The notes beneath the pieces are model-generated. The model was not told where the DNA came from, searched no databases, and saw nothing but the letters and a program-made list of their open reading frames with translations. Made by a program: the position numbers and the translations under genes. Positions 18,701 through 26,420 of a DNA stretch of 61,750 bases are shown here, in pieces (positions within the stretch are counted from its first letter, which is position 1; every line of letters begins with the position of its first letter). Source of the DNA: Saprospiraceae bacterium (GTDB lineage: Bacteria; Bacteroidota; Bacteroidia; Chitinophagales; Saprospiraceae); NCBI GenBank assembly GCA_020627965.1, contig JAHDFX010000006.1, positions 1 to 61,750 on the forward strand, read 5' to 3'.

Positions 18701-21160
18701 AGCGAAAATGGTACAGGCGAAGTATTTCTGGAGAAAAGAAAAACGCCCTCTATGGAAAGCTATCAGAAGCAGACTACAGATGGCATGGAACGTTTCAAAG
18801 AAGAGTTTGAGTTTTATCAAAAATTACTTCGGGCCAATCCACAGGAATTTCAGGAATCTATCAGAAATTTAATAACATGTCCTGTCAAATTCAAAATATT
18901 AAAGAAAGAACCGATCGCTATTTATCCTTGTGAGTGCTATGAAGATGGAGATACCGATTTACAGACAAAGAAAGATATAATTCAGTATAATATCCAAAAT
19001 TACAAAATACCGGAAATCAGTTTTTGTGGGGAAGTTACACTGGAAGTAGATGGCAAATACCACTACATTCTTCGGGATAAAAATACAGGAAGAGTATACC
19101 TGATTAGTTACGAAGGATATCCCACTGTTGAGGCAGCCATTGCTGCTTTAAGAGAGAATTATCTGGAACTTATCAACTGGGCTTCTGATATCAATAACTA
19201 CTCAGAAATCACATTTGAACAAGGTGAAGCACTTTGCTTCCTCTGGACAATCGGAATACCAGGAGAAAAAGTGCCGCTGGCTTATGCCATGATTGATTTA
19301 GAGCAGGGGCCACAAGAATTGGCTGAATGTCTATGTGCTTATCCTATTCGAATTAAAAAAGAACAATGTTGTTCCGATAAAGAGACAACCATATCTTACT
19401 ATTTTCACTTAATTGATCCTGATTTTGAACCACCGGAAACAGAAGGGGAGGAAGTGTGCAAGACGGACTGGAGAAGTACAAAGTGTTATGACACTCCAAA
19501 GGAAGCCATGGATGATTTCAATGTCTTCTGGAGCCTGCTTCAGAATGAAGAAAACATTGAATGTATCCCCAGTACAAGTTTTACTCAGGACTTTGATGAG
19601 GAAGATTGCAACTGTAAGAGTTATATCTCAATTAGAGAGATTTTAGTCGAAAGTTGCGACATGTACGATAATGAGGAGCTGGCATGGGAAGGAGTTAATG
19701 ATTTCGTCCAATGCGCTAATAATCTGGAAAATTATATCCTTTGCGAAGAAGATGGTTTATACACTTTTCAAATATGGACTGAGGGAAATGGAAACTCTGA
19801 TCTTTTGGAAGAATGCCAGCCTTGGGAAGCCAAAGTTCCGGAAGAAACAGGCGGAACAAAATTAGCACAACATCCCCTTTGTTGTGAAGATATTTCAGCA
19901 GTAAAAAATGCTGTTCGCCGCCTGTTAGATTGTATCAACCAGGAAGGCATACATCTAGTTGAACACATTCTGCTACGTCCAGATTGTGATCCAACAGCAG
20001 TTAATGACTGCATTATACAGCCTAACGATGTGGATTGCTGTTGCAAACTAGAGTATGAAATAGAAGGAGGTATAGCCTGTACAACCGTCGAAGAAGAAAC
20101 AATCAAATATATCCCGGGTGCAGATACTTATTCTTTCTGGGCAACAGTAGTACTACCTGGTTGGACACCTTCCTTTAGCACGCTTAATCAGCGCGACCTG
20201 TTTCAGGAATTGTTATATAAAAATACACCTGCCCACATCAGTTTGAATATCCTTTGGGTCAGCCCTCAACAAATGTGTGAATTTGAAAATAAATACACAC
20301 AATGGTTACAAGAACTTCAGTCAAACTGTACTGAAAATGATAATATTAAATGTGAAATGGTGAACTGCCTGGCAGACCTTACGGATTATGTGCCTACACC
20401 AAAAGAGGAGGAGACTGTAAGCCCTGATGAAGCATGCCCTTGCAGCGAAGCTACAGAAGAAAGAGTAGGTATAAATACTTTTAAAGTCTATACAAATTAC
20501 CGATTCTATAATTACAGTAAAGCACCGAATTCAGCAGACATCAAAAAGTTGTTGCTAAGTGCCGACAGTACCAATTTTTCATTTCTTTCATCTGAATTAG
20601 CCTATCCTTTAATAACCTTTGATACACAGTCTATCAGGACAATGATAACGGACTTCAAAAAACCGGAAATTATTTTAAAAATAGACCAGAAAACGACCGA
20701 ACACGAGCCTGTCGGGCATGAAGAATGGCCAACTGAACTGCATGAACGCAGAGAAAGTTACATCGCTAACCTTGTAAATATTGACGATGTAGTAATGACA
20801 ACAGATCGGGTCATGTACGAAGATACCATGAACTATCTTCAATCGGCTAGTAGAAGCTTCGAGGATTATAAATATGTTGCAGATCGTATTTTCCAATACG
20901 GACAAATGCCAGGAGGCGTGGAGACAGATTTGTTTTTCTACTTATTGTGCAATGCCACATGGAATTACCTGGACATTGCTGTATGGAAGAATAGAAGAAA
21001 CGTTCAGCATGAAATAGAATGGCAGGAGATCATCAGCAGAATGAAAGAAGACAATATAGACCGGCCTAAATTATTAAAAGGCTGGAACGCCAGAGAATTG
21101 AAACTATTATTGGAAGCTAAGTCGGTCGGAAGATACTATAGAATGATTAGAGCAAAATAA
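15767..21160 (+). CDS. Very large baseplate wedge protein (Afp12/Pvc12-like)
   Basis: 1797 aa. The N-terminus (FPEHFDFEWLRNKGLEHIGQLSGKIWTDHN, then HDPGITMMELLCYALIDLGYR) is the hallmark of Afp12-type wedge proteins, and later regions (KLSLECTCLNLRKGG, LYKNTPAHISLNILW) match the family pattern. Between about residues 625 and 1390 there are at least five segments of a similar strand-strand-helix type (such as YFFVMRVRFRDYIIVSRKHYKTHNEAQSAAES in outline) that resemble YegP/DUF1508 modules. These account for much of the extra length. Wedge proteins of this type lock the baseplate and often carry fibre attachment sites. The module reading is by eye. Confidence 0.85.
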   Translation: MAEVKTNNKVILKNDSSFPEHFDFEWLRNKGLEHIGQLSGKIWTDHNTHDPGITMMELLCYALIDLGYRTKLPIEDLLAKKENEDENNFFTPAEILSCNPTTIMDYRKMLMDIDGVQNAWLEVVKDERLLIHCPPLENSYLSCYYTVFEESGDGEEPNESIPPNSSEVILNGLYKVYIELENDDPYCLNQMKIPLDDDVSEDQDTNEEESEENPNDDVIENPVITEVRKRLSRYRNLCEDFTEIHTLCTEEIGLCADIELTDTANPEDVYVAVMEKINSFLTPQIQYHTLQGFLDKGKTIEEAFEGRPYFADTSKTDECGEAIIESRGFIDCEELRNIERHTSIHLSDIYKLLLEIEGVASIQKLELTGWIENTQVESSHQNPTLDQEGYDDRCWNWELPLHKNYVPKLSLECTCLNLRKGGGVYKVSKDEIEQLLRSAILEGNALLLGEDNLDMPIPKGTYRADLSDYYSIQNDLPSVYGVGEGGIPDSATNLRKAQARQLKGYLLFYDQLLAKYVSQIGNLRNLFSLKPDSERPDNTLHTYFATMLDSVPQAEQLLQFYDNTKNKALDGTILGLLAQLEPTNLQLEELERKKDFECKVEQYFFDKKSERDIAINQLQREFRQGDVTTTICEDECGYFFVMRVRFRDYIIVSRKHYKTHNEAQSAAESTNFFGALPKAYQKKIMIVDDAGVSVEKYTFSISYEAMDYLSILQNMVENEEQYCKRREEFLDHLLSRFAENFNEYVLLNYTLGLDAKQRIERKGQFLSKYPEISRNRGRAFDYCQPSWGTDNISGFENKIATLAGFSPLKQFLCNFQLYCPDENERIICITDPKGNVVLKSECVFESEEEALRVLIILLKKCIVNKDNYGNDVSEKKLYRFYIECEGCKFYYAQQFETKRERDTARKVFCSCFVHNTSTHDDFLLKEEAGKWRYYCWWRIVDGQSVPAFQSIKLFKTKEQALNNYEKDLKRIGKATLKTSENGTGEVFLEKRKTPSMESYQKQTTDGMERFKEEFEFYQKLLRANPQEFQESIRNLITCPVKFKILKKEPIAIYPCECYEDGDTDLQTKKDIIQYNIQNYKIPEISFCGEVTLEVDGKYHYILRDKNTGRVYLISYEGYPTVEAAIAALRENYLELINWASDINNYSEITFEQGEALCFLWTIGIPGEKVPLAYAMIDLEQGPQELAECLCAYPIRIKKEQCCSDKETTISYYFHLIDPDFEPPETEGEEVCKTDWRSTKCYDTPKEAMDDFNVFWSLLQNEENIECIPSTSFTQDFDEEDCNCKSYISIREILVESCDMYDNEELAWEGVNDFVQCANNLENYILCEEDGLYTFQIWTEGNGNSDLLEECQPWEAKVPEETGGTKLAQHPLCCEDISAVKNAVRRLLDCINQEGIHLVEHILLRPDCDPTAVNDCIIQPNDVDCCCKLEYEIEGGIACTTVEEETIKYIPGADTYSFWATVVLPGWTPSFSTLNQRDLFQELLYKNTPAHISLNILWVSPQQMCEFENKYTQWLQELQSNCTENDNIKCEMVNCLADLTDYVPTPKEEETVSPDEACPCSEATEERVGINTFKVYTNYRFYNYSKAPNSADIKKLLLSADSTNFSFLSSELAYPLITFDTQSIRTMITDFKKPEIILKIDQKTTEHEPVGHEEWPTELHERRESYIANLVNIDDVVMTTDRVMYEDTMNYLQSASRSFEDYKYVADRIFQYGQMPGGVETDLFFYLLCNATWNYLDIAVWKNRRNVQHEIEWQEIISRMKEDNIDRPKLLKGWNARELKLLLEAKSVGRYYRMIRAK

Positions 21161-21166
21161 TGAACT

Positions 21167-22345
21167 ATGATTAATCAAAATTGGGTATTTAGTACCAACT
21201 GTGGTTTGGATTTTTCTACGGATCCACCAACACCTTTTGTGAGTAAAATGTCTCCAAGGAGTGAGGGCTGTGCCTCCATTTCTGATGACAACGGAAACTT
21301 GCTTTTTTACACAGATGGCGTAAAAATATGGAATAACGAAGGGCAAATAGATGGCGAAGATCTAAAAGGAAATCTATCGTCTACACAATCGGCACTGATT
21401 GTACCCGTTCCGGGAAATAGTAATGAATACTATGTATTTACGAGCGATGGCTCCACCAGTGAAGAGCCTGTATCTAATCGTTTTGATGGAATACGTATCA
21501 ATGTAAAAACATGGGTAAGAACACCAATGAGAGATTATATTCTGGAGCCTGACTGGTCTATAATAGATAGCGGAAGATTCTCGCCAGTAGAAAAACTTAT
21601 TGCAGTACAACATGAAAATTGCAAAGATTTCTGGGTGATTAATATGGTGCAGCTAACTGGTGGCAATGGTGCCTTGGTCGGAGCAGGATTCTTTAGAATA
21701 TTTTTAGTCAGTTCAGAAGGAATTCGGCATATCAGAGACATAGAAATGGGGGAAAAGATACACGATATAGGGTATATGAAGGCAAGTCCGAACGGGCAGT
21801 GGCTGGCAATGGCCAATGGCGATCTTAGTAGTATATTAATATACCCATTCAATAAAGCTACTGGCTCCGTCACTCTTCCCGGCCTGATTAAGATAACACT
21901 TGATGAGTCGAATATTTACGGACTTGAATTTTCCCCCAATAGCGACGTACTATATTTTGCGAATCTGGTAAGAAGAGAAGTCTGGAACGAGAAGTCAAAG
22001 GATGGCAGGTTGTATCAGGTAGATTTTACCAACTCAACCGACCCCAAATTAATTAAATCATTTCCAGACGCCGACAAGGGAGGTCATTACATCATCGGAG
22101 CACTACAATTAGGACCTGATGGGGTGATCTACATTGCTAAGGATGGAGAAAAGTCTTTAGCAGCAATCATAAATCCGGATATTGTTTGGGAAACATTGGT
22201 TAAAGAGGTTTATGTCAGCCTTCCCGAGAAATGTGGATTAGGTTTGCCCAATTTAATAGCTAATCTATGCGAGGATGACTGCGATTGCAATTGTATACAA
22301 TTAGATAGTATTAAATTTCATATCAAAAACCGGAAATCTTATTGA
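21167..22345 (+). CDS. Beta-propeller protein in the fibre position of the eCIS operon
   Basis: 392 aa. The start INQNWVFSTNCGLDFSTDPPTPF and the motif EGCASISDDNGNLLFYTDG match the WD40-like propeller domain found in many Bacteroidota surface and gliding-associated proteins, with repeated blades along the chain. A short cysteine-rich tail (CEDDCDCNC) follows. It has no signal peptide, unlike exported relatives, which fits assembly into a cytoplasmically built particle. It sits 6 bp after the Afp12-like gene, where Afp13 tail-fibre genes normally lie. It may therefore serve as a receptor-binding or baseplate-decorating protein; that role is inference. Confidence 0.75.
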   Translation: MINQNWVFSTNCGLDFSTDPPTPFVSKMSPRSEGCASISDDNGNLLFYTDGVKIWNNEGQIDGEDLKGNLSSTQSALIVPVPGNSNEYYVFTSDGSTSEEPVSNRFDGIRINVKTWVRTPMRDYILEPDWSIIDSGRFSPVEKLIAVQHENCKDFWVINMVQLTGGNGALVGAGFFRIFLVSSEGIRHIRDIEMGEKIHDIGYMKASPNGQWLAMANGDLSSILIYPFNKATGSVTLPGLIKITLDESNIYGLEFSPNSDVLYFANLVRREVWNEKSKDGRLYQVDFTNSTDPKLIKSFPDADKGGHYIIGALQLGPDGVIYIAKDGEKSLAAIINPDIVWETLVKEVYVSLPEKCGLGLPNLIANLCEDDCDCNCIQLDSIKFHIKNRKSY

Positions 22346-22380
22346 CAAAGCTGTGAACGAAAAGATATGCTTGTCATAAG
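22338..22380 (+). promoter_or_regulatory. Imperfect hairpin between structural operon and first cargo gene
   Basis: CTTATTGACAAAGC pairs with GCTTGTCATAAG as a 12-bp stem with two single-base bulges. It occupies almost all of the 45-bp gap before the first cargo gene and overlaps the end of the propeller gene. No clear U-run follows, so partial attenuation or mRNA processing is more likely than full termination. Confidence 0.35.
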
Positions 22381-22390
22381 CTGAAAATAT

Positions 22391-25300
22391 ATGAAAACAG
22401 CAGAAAATAAATCATCGACTACTGCTACACTACAAAAAAAGCAGGAGCAAGCTCCTTTCTTCAAAAAGGAAGGACAAGATGGTTTTTTTTCTCAGGCTGC
22501 TCAAAATACTAATTTCTTCTTTAACCCGGCATCTTCCTCTGTTGGACAAACAGCGGTTCAACCTAAACTCAAAATAGGTAAACCAAATGATAAGTATGAA
22601 AAAGAAGCCGACTCTGTAGCCGACTCGGTTGTACAACGCCTATCCGAAAATCGCTCAACTGACATATCCTCTTCAGAAACAGGTGGAGGAACGCAAGTGA
22701 TACAGCGTAAATGTGCCGCTTGTGAGGAAAAAGAACGAATCCAGAAAAAAGAAGACCAGGAAGAGAACATCAGCCCTTTAGAAGGAAAAGGAATACAGCG
22801 CAAACCCATCTTCGAAAGCAACGAAGACACTTCGTCAGAGGGGCTAGGAATTCAGCGCAAATGTGCAGATTGTGGAACAGCGCTTCATGGTACAGAAAAC
22901 GAAAAACTACAAAAAAAGGAAAGTAAATCAGAAGGCGGAGAAAATATAGGAACTCCTGCTCTGCAAAATCAGCTCAATGCTTCTAAAGGAAAAGGAACTT
23001 CCTTGCCTGAAAATACCCGTACCAACATGGAGTCTGCCATAGGCGCAGACTTTAGCAATGTCAGTATCCATACCAATAGCAATGCGGTACAAATGAACAA
23101 AGACCTTGGTGCAAAAGCCTTCACCCATGGCTCCGATATTTATTTCAATCAAGGACAATATGATACCAATTCCTCAACAGGACAACACTTACTGGCGCAT
23201 GAATTGACTCATACCGTACAACAGGGAGGGGCAGATATCAAAAGGAATTGCTCAGAAACCTCAGTCACAAATGAAGAAAATGTAGCAGTTTATGATGCCT
23301 TGAGTGGCTGGACGAATTCAAATGACAGTACTATAATTCTAAATAGCTTTAGAGGAAAGAGTAGAACAGCTTGTGATAATATTATAAGATGCGTAGCACA
23401 AGAAGCTGTAATGACAAGGAAAAATGTATTGCAGTGGTTACATGACGATATGGTCACAGCAGACTGGAATACATTATTTGAGCATTTTTTAAATATACGT
23501 GTATACGGAATCGAATGGCTTGTAGCCAAACAAATCAATAACCTATTATCTGGTTATACTTCCGATAAGGATAGCCAAAAGCTCCTAAATCTCTTTCAAA
23601 CATCGAGTGCTTACACTGCAGAGGTATTATCTAATCTGAGAAATATCACTTTTTCTGAAAGCAATGAAAGCCTGGCAGACTGGTTGTTTAGTGACCTGAC
23701 ACGAAGACATGCTGAGACACTTGCTACACAGTTCCTTGATTCTGGAAACCTTGCTGTAATTGGGTATGCAACATATTTTAAAGCAAAAAAAATTAAAGAC
23801 TTAATTGCAGGATATACAAGTGTTTTTGATAGTGCTGACATCGTTGCCAATTTTGAACGAATACCTGCTCAATTCTTAGATCAGGTACTCTACAAACTGG
23901 ATGGCATGTGCAGAGAAACATGGGGGCAGACGGCAGGAGAAGCTCTTATGGAAGACATGCAGTATGATGATTATGAGAAACTGAGGGAAATGATGCCCAC
24001 ACTTCCTGTTTACAACATAGAGAAAAACTTCTTTGAGGGAGCATGGGATAAAATTACCATAGGCTTTGACTACATTTCAGCTATTCTCCAATATGCTGTA
24101 TGTGGACTTGGAGGGGTTATAGGAGGTATTATATCAATTGTGGCTGATATTGTTATTATGGTGAAGGATCTTGCTGTAGCCATAAAAGATATTGTAGGGT
24201 TGATTGTATATTATTTGAGTGACGGTGCCTTTGGAAGAGAGAATAAAGACAATGTTTTTAATTTCTTCAGTGCAATAGGACAGTTTTTTGAGGCTCCGGG
24301 AGATGCAATAAGCATGATGTGGAATGAACTGACAGAAGAAGCTGCTCTTATTGAAGGTCCATTGAGAGCTTGTCAACAAGCTTATTTTTGGGTGTCAAGA
24401 ATTACAAACCTTATCGTCAATATTATTCTTGTTGCTGCTGGTGGATATGGAGCTGTGAAGTTAGTACTTAAAGGCATTAACTCAATGATCATGTTGGCCC
24501 GTTCAGGACAACTAATTGCTGCATTAACAAGGCTCCCTGGTAGGCTTGCAAAAGCTGTTAAAGGATTACCAACTACTGTCGTAAATAGTTTTATAAATGG
24601 TTTTAAGGCTGCAATTCAGGCAATTACTAAACCTTTAGAAATAATCGTTAAAGCTAGAAATACTCTTTCTAACATCCGCATGGCTGCTCAAGATGAAGGC
24701 TTTTTTCAATTTTTGAGAAAACAGGCAAACAGTGGGTTACAAAGAACAATTGAACAGGAACGGGCGTTTTGGAAAGAGCAAAAGGACTTCTGGGGCAAAA
24801 AAGCTGACGATATTGAAGCCGGATTAAATGCCCAAGAAAAACGCTTGGTAACGGCTGTTGAAAATTCTGTAGATGATCTAAAAAATGCAGAGAAAACAGC
24901 TAGAGAAGTTGGTGAAGATGCGATTGTCTCACAAAAGAAATCAGATGACCTGCTTGATGAAATCAAAAATGGACAATCTGATAAAGTAAAAGAGGGTACA
25001 AAAAAAGAGGATAAACTTCCTGAAAGAATAGATTCGGGTGTTAAAAAGGGATGGCACCCTGAAATTACACATGAAGTAGAACTGGATAAAATTAAATTTA
25101 GTCAAAGTCAGGCAAGTCAGGTACTTGGAGACGGTAAAACGACTGTAGAAGATTTATCAAAAATTTTAAAAGATAAAGGTTGGGATTACACAAAAGAACC
25201 TCCTACGATGGTAAAAATGCGGAATGGAGATATTGTTTCCCTGGATCACAGGAGAATCGTAGCAGCTAAACTGGCTGGTAATATTGATAAAATTCCTATT

Positions 25301-25540
25301 AAATTAATTGATGGCGCTACTGAAATTAGTCAGGAGTTAGCTAAATTGAGGAATTTTACAGTTTCCAGTAAGGCTAAACTAACAACAAGAACGGAAATCG
25401 GAAAATTATTTGGGCTGGAAGAACCCGTGTCCAAAGGTTATGTTGCAAAAAATTATTTTGAAGCTGTAGTATTGAGATCTGCACGTCAAAAACCCGAAAT
25501 TCCTTTACAGGGAACTTCCAAACTACCAATATTAAAATAA
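22391..25540 (+). CDS. eCIS cargo 1: DUF4157 chassis with C-terminal ParB/sulfiredoxin-like domain
   Basis: 1049 aa. A leader (APFFKKEGQDGFFS) is followed by VQPKLKIGKPNDKYEKEAD at about 57-75, two QRKC..C zinc-ribbon-like motifs (106-111 and 156-161), and a DUF4157 domain at about 203-279 with metallopeptidase-type HELTH at 270-274. Hydrophobic helical segments at about 560-610 and 675-705 could aid translocation. The last 160 residues (VELDKIKFSQSQASQVL ... IVSLDHRRIVAAKLAGNID KIPIKLID) resemble the ParB/sulfiredoxin fold, where a DGxHR-like motif holds the active site. DUF4157 is a known marker of eCIS cargo. The toxin identity is inferred. A 1-bp overlap couples it to the next gene. Confidence 0.85.
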   Translation: MKTAENKSSTTATLQKKQEQAPFFKKEGQDGFFSQAAQNTNFFFNPASSSVGQTAVQPKLKIGKPNDKYEKEADSVADSVVQRLSENRSTDISSSETGGGTQVIQRKCAACEEKERIQKKEDQEENISPLEGKGIQRKPIFESNEDTSSEGLGIQRKCADCGTALHGTENEKLQKKESKSEGGENIGTPALQNQLNASKGKGTSLPENTRTNMESAIGADFSNVSIHTNSNAVQMNKDLGAKAFTHGSDIYFNQGQYDTNSSTGQHLLAHELTHTVQQGGADIKRNCSETSVTNEENVAVYDALSGWTNSNDSTIILNSFRGKSRTACDNIIRCVAQEAVMTRKNVLQWLHDDMVTADWNTLFEHFLNIRVYGIEWLVAKQINNLLSGYTSDKDSQKLLNLFQTSSAYTAEVLSNLRNITFSESNESLADWLFSDLTRRHAETLATQFLDSGNLAVIGYATYFKAKKIKDLIAGYTSVFDSADIVANFERIPAQFLDQVLYKLDGMCRETWGQTAGEALMEDMQYDDYEKLREMMPTLPVYNIEKNFFEGAWDKITIGFDYISAILQYAVCGLGGVIGGIISIVADIVIMVKDLAVAIKDIVGLIVYYLSDGAFGRENKDNVFNFFSAIGQFFEAPGDAISMMWNELTEEAALIEGPLRACQQAYFWVSRITNLIVNIILVAAGGYGAVKLVLKGINSMIMLARSGQLIAALTRLPGRLAKAVKGLPTTVVNSFINGFKAAIQAITKPLEIIVKARNTLSNIRMAAQDEGFFQFLRKQANSGLQRTIEQERAFWKEQKDFWGKKADDIEAGLNAQEKRLVTAVENSVDDLKNAEKTAREVGEDAIVSQKKSDDLLDEIKNGQSDKVKEGTKKEDKLPERIDSGVKKGWHPEITHEVELDKIKFSQSQASQVLGDGKTTVEDLSKILKDKGWDYTKEPPTMVKMRNGDIVSLDHRRIVAAKLAGNIDKIPIKLIDGATEISQELAKLRNFTVSSKAKLTTRTEIGKLFGLEEPVSKGYVAKNYFEAVVLRSARQKPEIPLQGTSKLPILK

Positions 25541-26391
25541 TGGAAATAATTAAACCATATCTTAAATATTTAAACTCAGGCTATAATCTGAATGAACTTA
25601 TAGCGGTCAATGCTATGCTTGAGTCTATGGGATTTAGGAAAAGAAATCAGGCAATTAAGAACTTTTTGTTGAACCCTCACAAAAAAAAATATCAAAACCT
25701 ATGGACAGATGGAAATTGTTTTGTCTCTTTTATTCCTCCTGATATCGCTAAGAATGGAGATGTTTGGCTTGATTTAGCAGATTTCTCTTTATTTATATAT
25801 TTATCTAATCCACCGGATTGGAGTGAAGATGTAAAAGGATGGTACTCAATGCATCCTGTTATGGTATGGCAGTTCAGTGCTTTCCTGGATTTGGTGGAAT
25901 GGAAGATGGCATCAACAGAACATTCGGTCATTGATGTTGATATATTTAATATTGAAATTGACTTTTTTGACACGAAAAAAATCTTGGGGCAAAAACCTCA
26001 CAGCTATGTGTCTGGTTATCCGGGAAATGCCTGTGCGGCATACTGTGCTTGGTTTAATCGGGCAATTCTTGGTGAACTAATCGAAGTCGCAATAGAAGCT
26101 TTACCCGCCCAATTGATAGATACGATGTTACCCGATAAGTTTAGATTTTGGATACCCGGAGATGAACCTGATTGGCTGGGGGTTGATAAACATAGTCTGG
26201 TGTCAAATATAGATTTTTATGATGTAGACGAATTTCAATATACTCCGTTTTCTGGTGATGAGAATATCTTATTTAATCAATGGACAAATCGAAGTAAAGT
26301 TATTTCTTTCCAGAAAGAGGTTTTGGTGTACCCTTATATTGTATTAACGAATCCTATACCCCGACCAATGAAATCTAAAAAAACAGAATGA
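25540..26391 (+). CDS. Candidate immunity protein for cargo 1
   Basis: 283 aa, unrecognised, no signal peptide and no membrane segment. The sequence is Trp/Tyr/Phe-rich (DVWLDLADFSLFIYLS, PDWSEDVKGWYSMHPVMVWQF, EPDWLGVDKHS). Its ATG shares a base with the stop of cargo 1 (TAATG), the coupling usual for toxin-immunity pairs. It separates cargo 1 from the tape-measure gene, interrupting the machine genes. A cytoplasmic location fits a toxin that acts in the cytoplasm. The immunity role rests on context only; it could instead be a cargo chaperone. Confidence 0.6.
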   Translation: MEIIKPYLKYLNSGYNLNELIAVNAMLESMGFRKRNQAIKNFLLNPHKKKYQNLWTDGNCFVSFIPPDIAKNGDVWLDLADFSLFIYLSNPPDWSEDVKGWYSMHPVMVWQFSAFLDLVEWKMASTEHSVIDVDIFNIEIDFFDTKKILGQKPHSYVSGYPGNACAAYCAWFNRAILGELIEVAIEALPAQLIDTMLPDKFRFWIPGDEPDWLGVDKHSLVSNIDFYDVDEFQYTPFSGDENILFNQWTNRSKVISFQKEVLVYPYIVLTNPIPRPMKSKKTE

Positions 26392-26420
26392 AGTTTTAAA
26401 CAAATTCTAAAAATAACTAA

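Noticed and set aside
195-22345. Prophage or classical type VI secretion system
   Set aside because: There are no capsid, portal, terminase, integrase or lysis genes, and no TssJLM membrane complex or ClpV. DUF4255, DUF5908, LysM, CIS_TMP and the Afp15-like ATPase identify an eCIS. Components encoded outside the window cannot be excluded.
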